Assembly: GCA_963693315.1 (NCBI GenBank)
Contig: OY856187.1
Span: 109,013,284 to 109,077,283 of the forward strand
Source: Diogma glabrata
Taxonomy: Eukaryota; Arthropoda; Insecta; Diptera; Cylindrotomidae
Reading direction: 5' to 3'
Length of the DNA: 64,000 nucleotides
This document shows positions 48,243 to 60,815 of this stretch, one piece after another (position 1 is the stretch's first letter; each line of letters starts with the position of its first letter). Under the pieces are notes generated by a model. That model worked only from the letters and a program-made list of their open reading frames with translations. It did not search any database and was not told the origin of the DNA. Position numbers and translations under genes: made by a program.

Positions 48243-49663
48243 ATTACTTCGGTCTGAAAGACCTAAGTATTACATTCATGAGCCAAAAGTGAAATTCTTA
48301 CCCCCACTTTTTTGGCATTTCTGGACGTCTTAGGACCTATTGATTCCGACCGTCATTACCTACACTGTAGGGAAAACCGCTGGAGGGATTTCAAAATTTT
48401 TTTCCTGAAAATAGTTATACTCAAGGGACAGGTCCGAAATGACGCTGTGTTCGATAACTGTACCGGAAGTGTGTCAAAAAATCATTAAGTGTGTCAAAAA
48501 CAGTAAATTTTCATATTTTTGGCTTAAAAAACGTTCATTTTAAGTGATTGCGAGTAGGAACATTGAATTTTGAAGAAATCTTGATGGTAGTGATTGGTAT
48601 GTGAGATCGATCAAAAACTTATTGCATTATAAGTTTGTCAAAAAATGTTGTCAAGTGTGTCAAAAGAAAGATTTTTATTTATTTTTTTACCCAATTTTTT
48701 GGAAAAAAATTAAATTAGTTATATGTTTGAAATGAAATTTTATTATTATTATTGAGAATTATGGCATTATCAGTTTGTCAAAAAAATGTTGTCAAGTGTG
48801 TCAAAAGAAAGGTTTTTATTTAGTTTTTTACCCAATTTTTTGGAAAAAAATAAAATTAATTATTTGTTTGAAATGAAATTTTATTATTATTATTATTAAG
48901 AATTATGGCATTATAAGTTTGTCAAAAAAATGTTGTCAGGTGTGTCAAAAGAAAGATTTTTATTTACTTTTGTACCCAATTTTTGGAAAAAAATAAAATG
49001 AATAATTTGTATGACATGAAATTTTATTATTATTATAGAGAATTATGGCACTATAAGTTAGTTAAAAAAATAATGTCAAGTTTGTCAAAAAATGATTTCA
49101 TTTATTTTTCATCCAATTTTTTGGAAAAAAATGTAGCTGGTTTTATGACATAAATGTAATTGAAAATGAAATTGGACATGGAAATTTTTGAATTTGTTAT
49201 AGTTTTTGAAATATTTTTTGAATTTTGAGCATAGTTTGTATTTTTGATTTTGTAATAATTTTTGCAATATTTTTAGAATTTTGGAAAAAGTTTTAATTTT
49301 TGATTTTGTAAGAATTTTTTGAATATTTTTAGAATTTTGCAAAATTTTAAATTTTTGATTTTATTATAGTTTTTGGAATTTTGAAAAAAGTTTCAATTTT
49401 TGATTTTGTAATGATTTTTGCAATATTTTTAGAATTTGGGAGAAGTTTGAATTTTTAAGAATTTTTGGAATATTATTGGAATTTAGAAAAAACAGAGATA
49501 AAAAATACTTGTACTTTAACAAAGAGCTATGTTTGATATACATCGCTGCGCAAAACTAAAAACCATGTCCTCATAAAAGTATTTTGCCGAAAACTATATC
49601 AAAATCCTTAACCCAGACCGAAGTCTTGATATCTCAGAGCTGTGAGATTTCAGCCCCTCCATA
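48243..49663 (-). mobile_element. Composite repeat (HINE/DINE-1-like), copy B, inverted
   Basis: The conserved right end (TTACTTCGGTCTGAAAGACC at 48243 on the plus strand) and left end (GATTTCAGCCCCTCCATA ending at 49663) are both present. The two ends carry the inverted ACTTCGGTCTG/CAGACCGAAGT pair. Between them lie four to five units of about 140 bp (AAAATGTTGTCAAGTGTGTC type) and a degenerate array (AATTTTTGATTTTGTAAT type). The GGCCGG patch of copies A and C is largely lost here. Confidence 0.75.
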
Positions 49664-49964
49664 TTTTATTTTTTCAAACAACCATTTTTTTAGATTTTGA
49701 GAGAAAAATTAGTAGATTATATACATCAAGGAAGAGAAATGTATGTTTTTTCTCCGAAATGTGTTTGGATCACTGCACATCACTCAGAGAGATAAAATGC
49801 TCTTGCCTTAAGTGTATATATGTATCATATTTTGCACGAGTTATGAATGAATTTTAACTACGTTCCCTCATTTTCGATGCAGTGGATTGCATCTTTTTCC
49901 CCCTAGAGAGTAAAAGACAATAAACCATTATAACAATTCTAGTTTAGTTTTCAATCACCATCAG
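49664..49964. other. No supported feature
   Basis: AT-rich with no recognised element. A candidate splice acceptor lies at its right end. Confidence 0.4.
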
Positions 49965-50105
49965 AAACATTAACGGAACCGCGTGCCTTGCAAGGTTTAA
50001 TTACGACTACCTTGAATCTTGTGGATTCGCAAATGTATTTCCCCCAGCCTAGTACAAATGCAGAATTGCACGCAACAACATTAATCAGAGAACGGATTTC
50101 AATAC
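49965..50105 (+). CDS. Candidate internal or terminal exon B
   Basis: This is the most coding-like unexplained stretch in the window. After TTTTCAATCACCATCAG the sequence reads, with two leading bases, TLTEPRALQGLITTTLNLVD, then SQMYFPQPSTNAELHATTLI and RERISI, with one trailing base before GTAAGG. That makes a phase 1-1 exon of 141 bases. Codons are diverse (CCG, CGT, GCC, CTT, GTG, CCC, CAC, CGG) and the AT-rich background stops at both edges. If the donor is not used, the frame ends a few codons later at RKDM-stop, giving a terminal exon. I do not recognise the family. The minus strand is also open here (to 50169), with less convincing splice sites. Confidence 0.4.
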
Positions 50106-51078
50106 GTAAGGATATGTAAAAAAAATACGAAAAAAAAGGCACGAGGAAACAAAATGAAAAAAAAAACAACTATTGAATTATTTGTGATCATGGAGAGACA
50201 AATCGATAAGAAATTATTTCGAATCGGTAAAGGCGGGTGGAGTCATTTCAGATACAACAGTCTCGTAACAAATTTCAAAGAAATATATACAAAAACTAGC
50301 TGGCTAGTGGTTACTATTATGAATATTCAAATCTACAATTTTCGATGTTTTTAAATGATTAGATGATAGTTTTAAACATCATAATTCATAATTACATTGT
50401 GATTTATATACATACTATATATAGTATATATAGCAAGCATATACACCTCACACCTTACATGTTATCTCCCTCATTGATATGAAGCCGCCAGGATTCACCC
50501 TATGGCTTTAAACATATGTACTTCAGGAGAAACGTGCACTTCTCTCCCATGGTGTTTAATTTACTATTTCATGAATGGCTATAAACAACTTTAGAATAAA
50601 CTTTTATTAAAAAATACAAAATATTTGTTAAATAAAAACCAAAATATTTGTTAAATATAAAACAAAATATATCGATTGATCTTTAACCATTAACCAGCAA
50701 ATCTTGATTTTCTGGTTTATGTTTATATTAATCCGACATATAATTTGGTTTATTGATAATTTTATTATTCAATTGTCTTTTGATATATACCAAAATTAGT
50801 TTAGATTAATAACTAAATAATTAGTTTTGTTAACGGTTAACAAATAAATTCTATCTCTAATAAAATATGGTATACGCAAATATTTCGATGAAGGAAACAG
50901 TAATAAAATAGGAGGTTCGAAAAATTTTTAAACCGCTTTCTAAAAAAAACTTATATTTACAAAACTAAAATTTATTGCCAATTGTGTAACTCAGTAAAAC
51001 CTTAAGTGAGAGCTCATTTTTCCGATCAAGGCATACTTCATAACTAATATTGAGGGTATTCTTGTTGACTTTAAAGAG
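50106..51078. other. AT-rich stretch, nothing recognised
   Basis: No supported feature. A TATATAGTATATATAG run occurs near 50417-50432. Confidence 0.5.
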
Positions 51079-51172
51079 GGCATCCGCCAGCATCCATAAG
51101 ATATCACTTTGGTTAGTGATATATCCCAATGCTTTTGACAGTGGTATGTGATATACTATACTCGTTGTGACA
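51079..51172. repeat. Solo arm of the 140-bp-TIR element
   Basis: Contains CATCCGCCAGCATCCATAAG and ends near GTTGTGACAC, in the orientation of the right arm at 32158-32297, but diverged. No partner arm is seen nearby. Confidence 0.55.
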
Positions 51173-51565
51173 CCGAAAGGAAAAAAATTCAAAATAATTC
51201 ATAAATCAATGAGCAATTGTTGCCTTCCCATAATCTATTTTTGTTATAATTTTATTGTAACACATTTTTTAAAATTATTTTAATGATATGGGTATAACAA
51301 CTTTACCATGAATTTATATTTTTAATGGAATAAGCAGAACTAGTGAGAGATCCCTCGAGAATAGATTTATATTTGTATGAGTAATCAGACCATTCCCACC
51401 GACAAAAGCAATTCATCAATAAGCAACATAGACAGCGTTAACTCACAGACAAATATAAATCTTCACTCACTTCAGATTTATTCAGATTCATCAAAATACT
51501 GTGATTGCAACCAACGCTAACTCGACTTTGCAAAGTTTTAATAACCGATTATTTTTTAATTCCAG
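51173..51565. other. Possible 5' region of a gene
   Basis: 51340-51560 is somewhat less AT-rich than its surroundings and precedes a candidate splice acceptor (TTTTTTAATTCCAG, ending at 51565). No promoter motif can be defended. Confidence 0.25.
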
Positions 51566-51660
51566 ATTTGATGTTTCATTCCAATGGGTCATAGAAACGA
51601 AATCGTATTAAAATGGCTGAAAAAGACAAAGGAAAAAATTCAGCTCAAGAAACAATTAAG
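51566..51660 (+). CDS. Candidate first coding exon
   Basis: After the acceptor TTTTTTAATTCCAG, the exon carries an ATG at 51613 in the context TTAAAATGGCT, which is close to ideal for insects. It then encodes MAEKDKGKNSAQETIK and reaches AAG|GTTTGT, a possible phase-0 donor. A second acceptor, TGTTTTTCCAG, ends at 51715, which would give a 55-base intron, but the following exon would stop after LKSFFQM. A distant acceptor beyond is therefore also possible. The peptide is hydrophilic and disordered-looking. An overlapping frame from 51584 is open for 51 codons to the same TAA (51737-51739), so the reading is ambiguous. Family unknown. Confidence 0.3.
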
Positions 51661-51739
51661 GTTTGTTAAACTTTCATCTCTGTTTATAAACACACTATTT
51701 TACGTGTTTTTCCAGCTTAAATCCTTTTTCCAAATGTAA

Positions 51740-54700
51740 TTAAATTTTTTAACAAACTATTAACATCATTTAGTTTATGAGATAAATTTAATTTGTATTT
51801 ATTATGATTGTCAATTAATTTATTGTTTGTAATTGAGATTAAAATTTTTAATAATAGTAGGCAGTTTATAGAAAATTATGGTAATGAGCACAAAAATACA
51901 AGTTCGATTTTATGGTGCCATGAGTTTGGGGTTTTACAACAAATAACAAATACATTTGCGCAAACCATAATATAGGATATAAATAATGAAAATAGATTTT
52001 GAAATTTGAGGAAAGTTAACGATAAAATAAAAAAGCTTTTCACTGTAAAGGTTTGTGGTGTTAACATAACATAGAAACAAAACATAAAAATTAAAATAAA
52101 ATTCAAGAATAAGTATGAAATTAAAGTCATAAATTCTTACTGGGTTGTTATAGTCGTTGTAGTTATTTATAACTAAAGTTTTCGTTTTATCACCATTTTC
52201 GATTGTCATTTTCCTAATAAAAAAAACTTTGCAATCATAATTCACCTCATTCAATCCCATTTTTATTGGTTTTCTCCGATTACTTCATCCTGAATATATA
52301 CACTCTGCCGTTTTTCCATTTAATTTCAAAATCCTTTTGTCGGTCGTGAAAAACATAAAAATAAAAGAATTTATTTTTATTTCGTATTCGGAGCACATTT
52401 GTGGAAATTCTGTAGTTTTTTTTTGTTGGTTAAAAAATGAAATTTTCCAATTTTCGTTTTTATCCATTTTTTTGTTTTATTTTCGATATTTTATTTCATA
52501 CATTACTCAGACAAGACTTTAGGAAAAATTATTATATTTTGTGTGTCATTTAGAGAAAAATTTGCAGTAAAAAATAGCAAATGGGTAAGAGAAAGATGTG
52601 AATGAGTTTTCATTAGCTAAAATAGAATATTCTCGAGAAAAAAGTATGCATTAGTATATTGAACAACGAGAAGAGAATTATACCTATTCAACGGATATGA
52701 AAGCCAACAAGGGTGTCAGCAAATGTTTGAAATTTAAATTTGCATTGTATACTATTTCTACAATCGTGCATTGGATACTATTTCCTCACGAAGGCAGCTA
52801 TCAATAAAAATTCATTGCAAAAATATTAGACTTCGGAGTCGTTCAGAGTTAGCTCTCAAATGAAATTTAAATCTGGTCAATAATATTTAACTTTGGAGAA
52901 AACGAGAAGAAATGAGAGTAACTATAACACTCAAAGAAGTCAGAAGTTGAACATATCGTGTGACTTTTTGAGCTTTAATGGTACATGCAAAACAAGTTTA
53001 CAAGTTAAAATAAAAAAATTAACTGCGTTAAAATTATCAATTGATTTCGTTGCAAAGCTGGTACCACTTCCAATGACATCAACGACTACTGTTCTATAAA
53101 ACTTTCTAATAAAAAAATGTATGAAGAATCGACTATCAAGATTTTAACATATTGAAATGTCAGCTTGTAGTAGCTCGTGAGAACCGGCATCAGTATAACA
53201 CCAATACGAAATTTTGAACATTCACTCACTAGCATACAAAATATTGTGTATCTGTAAAAACAAATCTTTGTTTAAACATTAAAGGCCCAAATAATGTTTA
53301 AACTTTAAAGGCCCAATAAAGGCTAGTCGAAATCAAGACAGGATTTCCAGTAAAATAAATATTGCACTATGTAGTACATTGATTACTCTTCCCCACTTTT
53401 TTAAAATTTTAAATGTTCGTTAGAAAATTTGCTTAAGAAGACTACCAGCGAAAAAGTAATTTCATGAGTGTCGTTAATTTCATGAAAAAGTTTTGTGCTA
53501 TACAAATTCTCTTTCTTTTTTGTAGCATCTTTCCCAGGAACGTATAGATTAAATTTTTTGTTTGTTTTTATTTTATTTTTTTTAATCATTGAATATTTTA
53601 GCATTCATTTATTTTTCGATTTCTATTTTTTGTTATTTTTCGCTGAACCTGTTAAATTCCTTTGTTTTGTTATTCTAAATGCTATTAGCGTGTTTTTTAA
53701 TTATTCATCATTTAATTGAATTATTTGCAAATAAAAATAAAAACAACTTTCGATTGCGCCATTATCTTAAATGTGTAAGGTTTCATGTGAAATCAGTCAA
53801 GAAATTTAGTTAAAATTTGCATGTTTATGTTGTAAATTTCAATTCGTTTTTCTAAATGTTCAAAATCTAGTCAGAAATTGATAATAGTTTTTTTTTGGAA
53901 AGCTGCTGAAAGATTGATAACTAGATAATCTAACCTCTATAACTATTTAAAACTCCCTCAAATAAAAGTGTGTAAAACAAAACATTTCTACCTTCATAAT
54001 GCATTAGAACACATAATTAATTGATCGTTTTAGCTTTTTAAAATTAAAAATATTTAATTTTTGGGTACTAAATGTGAGGGATATGCCTAGACAGAGTATA
54101 TATAAATATAGAGAGAACATAACTTTAAAATTGTATGAAGAGAAACATAACAAATTGTGATCACTGATATGTCATATTCAATTTCTCTTTTCGCCATTTT
54201 CATCTGTTATTATTTACAACCACAAACTTTTTTATTAAATTGTAAATTAAAAATAATTAAATAATTTAAAACGAAAAAAAAAGTTAAATGTTTTCTTAAT
54301 AGTTGTGCTAATTTTTATAAAATGAATGAAAATAATTACGAGAGTAATTTAAATTTATTGTGTTATTTCCAGTGATTTAATAATAGTGAATATTTTATAA
54401 TCGACAAGCAATATTTTCTAACGACACAAACAAACATTTAAGTTTTATATATTTTCAAGGTATATATTATGAAAACTTGCTGCCAAACTTTTTTCATTAT
54501 AGACAAATTAATTTTTAATTCATAAATATCAAAAATTATATGTTTGGTTATGATATAATCCAAAACGTCAATTTTTGTTCATTTCTTTTTTATAGACTCG
54601 TAGGGAGGGAGAAATTATTATTTTTTTGTGGTAGGGATTTTTCTTATAGGTTTTAAAAAAACTCGCAATAATTGTACAATTTTGAATCAAATACAAAATT

Positions 54701-55487
54701 TACGTACGTCTATGGGAAGACATAGCTGTTTTTCCGCTGAGACAAATAGAGCAAAACAAACAAACAAAAAACGTTTTGACATAAAACGAGTCACGCTAAA
54801 TATTAGTTGTGGTGATCGGTTGGGGATATGAAATGGACAAAAATTCTGTCGGCAGAACAGAACTGAAACGATTTTTTCTTACTTTTTGTAGATCAATAAC
54901 TCAAAAACAATTCTTAAAACTTTTCCATATAATTTTTGTTTAAATCGATTTATCTATTTAAAATCTCAATTGTCCTATAACCTCAATTAAACCAATTTGA
55001 TTGATTTGTATACCCAACCATTACCAAAAATGTATTTTGGTTTTATTATTTTAACATAAAACAAAATATCGAGATAAAAAATAAAATATCCTTTTACATT
55101 AAATTGTAAACTGTGGTTTTTTCTAAAATCCTTTTATATCTACCTTAAATCATAGATTTTATTCAAATCAAAATAGAAAAAAAAATACAAATACTATTGA
55201 AGGGTAGACTCTAATTTGAGGAACAAAAAATTATCATATTTTGATTTGTTTTTGTTTCTGTTTGAATGAATTTTATCAAAGTTTGATTGAGAGAAAAGGT
55301 GACGGTTTGACATGCGACCATAGTATAAAAAAATATTGTATAAGATAGGGGAGATTTGAATGAGTTGATTACTTTAATATAAATATAAAAAAAATGTTGC
55401 CAACGGTGTGAATTAATTGAAATCCTTGAGTTTATAATTTTTAGATTAAAAGACTTGTTTTGCACTTTTGATTCAAGGTTTATTTAG
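51740..55487. other. Long AT-rich stretch, nothing firmly recognised
   Basis: A mixed-composition patch at 52670-53110 includes an open frame (52893-53099) ending FVAKLVPLPMTSTTTVL. I could not tie it to a family or to splice sites. The rest is low complexity. Confidence 0.4.
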
Positions 55488-55519
55488 GGTGCGCTAATCG
55501 AGTTCACGAACAAATTGAA
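55488..55519 (+). CDS. Candidate micro-exon C
   Basis: The stretch between GGTTTATTTAG and GTAAGTAAAG, the best donor match I noticed, is 32 bases long. With two leading bases it reads CANRVHEQIE and ends in phase 0. The phase-1 entry matches the exit of candidate exon B. No later exon could be confirmed; a possible acceptor GACTTACACTAG ends at 56512. Very short, so a chance coincidence of splice-like sites is likely enough to keep confidence low. Confidence 0.18.
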
Positions 55520-56734
55520 GTAAGTAAAGAAACTGATACATGAATATCTTTCAAAATGCTACAGCATGAAAAATTAAAAAATAACAAAAGCATATTCAGA
55601 AGCGCTATATTGGAGCATGTGATTGTTTTAGAAAGAAAATTTGTTGATATAAACTCACATAAGTTGTTTTATTAACCATACATTTCAATTCAACAAGTAT
55701 TCACTCGTAAAACTCATACAACACTAAATTATATGAAAAACTCTCAAACATTTCAAAAGCACTTTTCCACTTCAATTTAAATTAAAATCGCATATCCGTT
55801 AAAATTCCTAAATTTTTATAACTCACACCTCCAACGAAGAATAAGTATTATACAGTTATTTCGAGAAAAACTAAAATAAAAATTTGCATGTTAATGTTTT
55901 CATTTTCATTTCATTTTCATGTTTGCTCAAATTAAAAATCTCATTTTTAAAATTTAATTATTTTTATTTTAAAATTATTTTTAAATAAAATATTTATTTA
56001 GAGGGTTGTCATACCAAACGTTTTAGACAGTAATAATCATTTTTTATGTGACTGGCTATAATAGAGTGTTTTAATAGCGATTATAAAAGTTTGTGGATCC
56101 AACTGAAAAAACTCTTGTAGAACATAGGATCCTATAACTATAGCCTCGAGACTGAAGTTTTATATACCACAAGCACACATTATTGATTTCTCACTCTTAT
56201 AAATAGTGCAACAGTCCCTCAAGGTAGTCATAATTTGTTTAGATCATCAATCAACTCCACAAATGGCAAATTTTTGAATAGTCCTATACCTCAACATAGG
56301 GTGAACAATAATATTTTTATTTTTGAGAAAACAAATTTTCCTTAACATTAAAAACTTTTATAAAAAAACTTAAGAATACAAATGTGACTTCCAAAATCAA
56401 TGCTTTAGGGATTTTTACCTACTCTATTACTTTGTTCTTAACTCTTATAAAAAAATTGGTCAACTGTATTAAAAGTTCCAAAACAGTTGTAAATTTTACT
56501 GACTTACACTAGGTTGAAGTCAAAGACCAAAGCAGTGGATGAGCATTCAAAACTATTAAAAGTAATTAGCTGTGGTTGTTTTATCAGAAGACAGAAGGCC
56601 TAAAGTGGGATGAAGTCGATCAAGCGACTCTTACTAACTGACTCTTAAATAAGTGTAAGCATTGTTAAATACTATGTTATTATATTATGTTTCTAGGCAG
56701 AACGTCAGTCTTACTTTTTCGACACATGATGAAA
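55520..56734. other. AT-rich stretch, nothing firmly recognised
   Basis: A mixed patch at 56513-56605 follows an acceptor-like site and has one open frame (KSKTKAVDEHSKLLKV), not assignable. Confidence 0.3.
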
Positions 56735-56856
56735 GCGGCTGTAAAGTAACGACATTTTTTTATATTTTTACTACGGCAGTAAAGTAAAATTTATATTTTT
56801 GCGGCGGCAGTAAAGTGTCGCCATTTTTTCCTAAAGTTTTACGGCGGCAGTAAAGT
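56735..56856 (+). repeat. CGGCRGTAAAGT motif cluster
   Basis: CGGCTGTAAAGT at 56736 and CGGCAGTAAAGT at 56774, 56805 and 56845, separated by AT-rich spacers of varying length. All are on the same strand. Confidence 0.65.
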
Positions 56857-58254
56857 AACATAACATGAGATGAATTTGTCAAAACAGCTGGCTGTGTTCA
56901 TTTTAATGAATTAAAATCAATAAAAATTTATTTCTTACTGAATCATATTTATAAAATTTTTGATGTATTAATTTCATATTTATTAAAAATTTAATCGTTT
57001 TCAGAAATAATTGTGTATATAATTCGGATCTAAAGTGACTTTTTGTTTTTCGTCTATAATTGTCGGCCTCCCTTACGTCGACCGCCAAACTATAGACTTT
57101 AGCTCCTTATTAAATAATATACTATTATTATCTCCTTGAAAATTTCAACCATTTCAGATTATACAAGTATTACTACCTAGTATTACGTATTACTTTGTAT
57201 TTCTTTAAACTAACTTACTTGAAATTCTTTATCATCAGTATAAAGCAGCAAACTAATATCTCGAAATATCTGTCTCTCATTATAAAATGCAGTTGGTTGT
57301 AAAATTTCCACTGTCTGTGTTTACATATATATTTTTTTCGTTTAATGAATCACTATTTTGTGGAATGAGTTTTCATAAAGGTTTAAATTATGTATCCTCC
57401 AATTACCACGTTAAAGTAGTTTAACGATCATGCCTAGCAAAATAATCCACCAACAAAAACATCAAATTAGGATCAAATTCTATAAAATTATTAAATGAAC
57501 ATAGTTAAATAACAAAATTTAATCAGACTCATTTATTATTTGTTTTTACTAACGCTTGTAGTTGAAATTTTTCAAATAATATGTTTAGATTCTAAAAAAT
57601 CTTCTGAACATTCTGCTAGAGGTTAGTAAGGTGTGATTAAACTCGGCAAACCCAGGTTCGATATTTTGACGACGTTTTGACCAGTCAGAAGTGTTTTATA
57701 TCGAAATTTTAACAACCATTCACACACCGGTTTTTAAATCAACATATTGTTGATAAATGATAAAAGTTGTCTATGGACTGAGCACACATATAAAAAATAA
57801 TCGATTGAATTAAGTCTTCAGGCAAAGCTTGATCAGAAATTTTTGAAATCGCATTTTTAAACTAAACAAAACCATATTTTTTTTATCAGTGTAATAATTT
57901 TTATAAAGCCTTTCTTGTCTAGTACCTTTCAAACAAATTTTTTTTTATAAAAATCGGTTAACCCGTTCGAGCACAATTGAAAATTTAAACTTTTCGTGCC
58001 TATAAAGTCCTTCACAAATGTCGAGCCACCGTTTCGAGCCATACTAACGAGTGTCGAAGTTTCAAGAAAATCGAATGATCAGGTTCAATTTTTGATTCGA
58101 TTCTCCATTTTTGGCAGCATCTTTGCAATTAACAGATTTGTCAATTGCAACAAGAACACATTTTTGCACAAGCAGTTTTTATTTTCTTTAAAAATTTTGA
58201 CGATAACGGTCGTCAAAATATTCGTTGCTGCGTTTGGGCTGCGGGTATAATGGT
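56857..58254. other. AT-rich stretch, nothing firmly recognised
   Basis: A tRNA-like CCCAGGTTCGAT at 57649 has no matching A box. 57960-58250 resembles interspersed-repeat style sequence (GTTTCAAGAAAATCGAATGA), but I found no second copy. Confidence 0.4.
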
Positions 58255-59110
58255 TGATTAAAACGTTTGCCACTCTTCTTGAATGTGTAATGTCATCTCT
58301 AAAAAGTCATAATGTTTTATGGTTTCATATTTTGAGAACGTTTCCGGATGTTTTACTGCGTCGGCACTCCAGTGCAGGGTCTTCTTCGTATGTCTATTGA
58401 ATATAGATGACTTGCACTTGTAATGGACAAGCATTTGATCGGTGACCATATCACCACTTTTGTATAATTGTTGAACGTCAGTTACACTTGTAGACTCTTG
58501 ACGATTTCCAAAACTTAGAGAGATTAGAATGAGAACGGTAAATGTTCTCTCGTCATTTGATTTCCACGTTGTTTTGAGGATTCTCTTGCAGTGCAGGGAA
58601 GAAAGTACTAGAAATCATTAAATCACATTACTTTGTCTTCGATAGGTACATGAACATTGACGATCGTTACATTAAATTTTTTACTTTGCATTCTTAGTGT
58701 TCATATCTGCATGTCGATGGCATGTTGATTCACGCGACGATTTCTGAGACAGTCAACCCTAAATTCTGCTGTGTTTTGATGACCGTAATAGTAAATAATG
58801 TATCTTTTTGCTGTTTCCATGGATTATACTGCCTGGCAATCTTAGTTCTTGTAATGCTACTATATTCAGTGTATATAGCTATCAACTTGGCTTGTGAGTT
58901 TTTGGAAATCTCCTTGTCTTCTTAGGCGTAGCATGTTTCTGGTTCCTATTTTTAGATCGTAGTCCGGGTACAGTTTTCGAGGTTGGTCTTGTAATGAGTC
59001 CGATAGGGTTTGAGTGAGCCTAGTGTACAGAGTTCATCACAATTTGGTTTCTTAAGAATATGGGGGTTAGCCCTTCGTCCAACCCAATTTTTGGTGAATG
59101 GGTCCATTTT
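58255..59110 (-). pseudogene. RTE-like LINE endonuclease remnant, minus strand
   Basis: On the minus strand from about 58950 leftward, KIGTRNMLRLRRQGDFQKLT corresponds to the KIGTWNVRSL start of the RTE-type AP endonuclease (here the catalytic-motif Asn is kept but Trp is Arg). Further left come, in different frames, a LQELRLPG-like stretch for the catalytic QE motif, HQNTAEFRVDCLRNRRVN, and NVTIVNVHVPIEDK near 58620-58665. An open frame at 58258-58449 may belong to the end of the domain. Many stops are present, no RT follows, and the GDFN box is not seen. It is a different copy from the RTE-like element at 1-1992, which lacks this domain in the window. Confidence 0.65.
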
Positions 59111-59794
59111 GATCTTAAAGTTTTAAGAAAACCGATTCAACACGATTATATATAGCGGTAGCTTGATCCAAGACATGGACAACAGATCCTTGAGTTGCTT
59201 TGGTTTGAAGGGGACAATAACTCGCCATGATGTAGACTAGAATCATTGAGTATAAGCAGTATTTGTTCTATCCCTTTCAACTACACCAACCTAATTTTTG
59301 TCAACGTTAACCAGGATCGTGGACGTGTAATTGTGAATTTCGCTATCCAATAGTGTAAATCACATAGGATTAATCGAATAAGAATGAATTTAAATAGTGA
59401 ATAGACGAGTTTTGATATATTTTTCTATTTATATAGAATATTTGATTTGATTGATTGATTTTTTGGGGTCGCTGTTGTAGCATACGACGCAAAAGATAAC
59501 TAGTAAGCAGAGTTTTGAACCGAAACCGAACCGTAAACCGAAAACCGTTATTAACCGAGTGTGTGATGAAGAGAGTAACATTGTACTAGCATGCAAGAAG
59601 AAGACGAAGCAAATAGATCTTTTTTGTATATATGCAGGGAATTAACTGTACAGGAGTGCACAAAGGGAGCAGGATCACTCTGAAAAAAATATGCCACTGT
59701 CCAATAAAATTTTTCGTTGTATTAAAAAACAGCAATAAATAAACAATTTTCATTGGATCAATAAACAAATTATTAATGTAATGAAATCATTCTA
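59111..59794. other. No supported feature
   Basis: 59111-59370 may be the 5' flank of the endonuclease remnant. A repeated CCGAAACCGAACCG-like patch lies at 59518-59560. Confidence 0.35.
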
Positions 59795-60815
59795 GACCAG
59801 TCAAATTAGCTTTTTGTGAGGCAAAAATTAGTAACAGGATGAAAACTATTGGATAAATAAGAAAATATTGCGCAAATGATGGAAAACAAAAATTAAAGGT
59901 GCTCCGAGTTGCTTTGGTGAAATAGGGTGAGCTTTTAGGGGTAGGAAATGGTTTTTCATGATTTTCAGCGAAACTAGACCTTCTATTGAAAAAAGTTTAA
60001 AGTAAAAGTTATAGGTAATAAAAAGGTCTATAACTTTTATTTAAACCATTTTTTCACATAACCTAAAATTTGCCGTGAACCCAGGAAAAAAGGGCTTTTC
60101 GTTTTTAATTTTTATCTCCCACAAAAAATTTTTTTTCCACACAATTTGGTCAAAACGTACCTTATTATGTCCCTAATACGCTGTAATTTTTTGGAATCAA
60201 AATATTTATTTTTATGTTTGATTTTGATTTCAAACCAAAAAAGTGACCTCATTTCACACAAAAATTCTCCCGTATAGGAAATAGTTTTTTCAAAAAAAAA
60301 TATTAATCATTATGTGTGTTGAAATGTCCACTTTTTGATGGTGTGAAAAAAATAATCTTTTTGGTTTAATATCAAAATCAAACGTAAAAATAAATATTTT
60401 GATTCCAAAAAATTACAGCGTATTAGGGACATAATAAGGTACGTTTTCACCAAATTATGTGGAAAAAAATTTTTTTTTGTGGGGATTTAAAAATTAAAAA
60501 CGAAAAGCCCTTTTTTCCTCGGTTTTTTCTATTTTCACGGCAAATTTTAGGTTATGTGAAAAAATGGTTTAAATAAAAGTTATTACATATAACCTTTACT
60601 TTAAACTTTTTTCGATAGAAGGTTTAGTTTCGCTGAAAATCATGAAAAACAATTTTCTATCCCTAAAAGCTCATCCCATTTCACTACCGCAACTCGGAGC
60701 ACCTTTAATTTTTGTTTCCCATCATTTGCGCAATATTTTCTTATATATCCAATAGTTTTCATCCTGTTACTAATTTTTTCCATTTTTCCCTGTTTTTAAG
60801 GTATCTAGACTGGTC
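59795..60815. mobile_element. 1.02-kb palindromic foldback element
   Basis: The termini GACCAGTC (59795) and GACTGGTC (60808-60815) are inverse. Arms 59823-60242 and 60358-60777 match over about 420 bases with few differences, for example TTAGTAACAGGATGAAAACT against its inverse near 60770. The unpaired centre is about 115 bases. No ORF is present. Either strand, if transcribed, would fold into a long double-stranded hairpin. Confidence 0.85.

Noticed and set aside
57648..57660. B-box-like GGTTCGAT suggesting a tRNA or SINE
   Set aside because: No A box or acceptor stem at the required distance.
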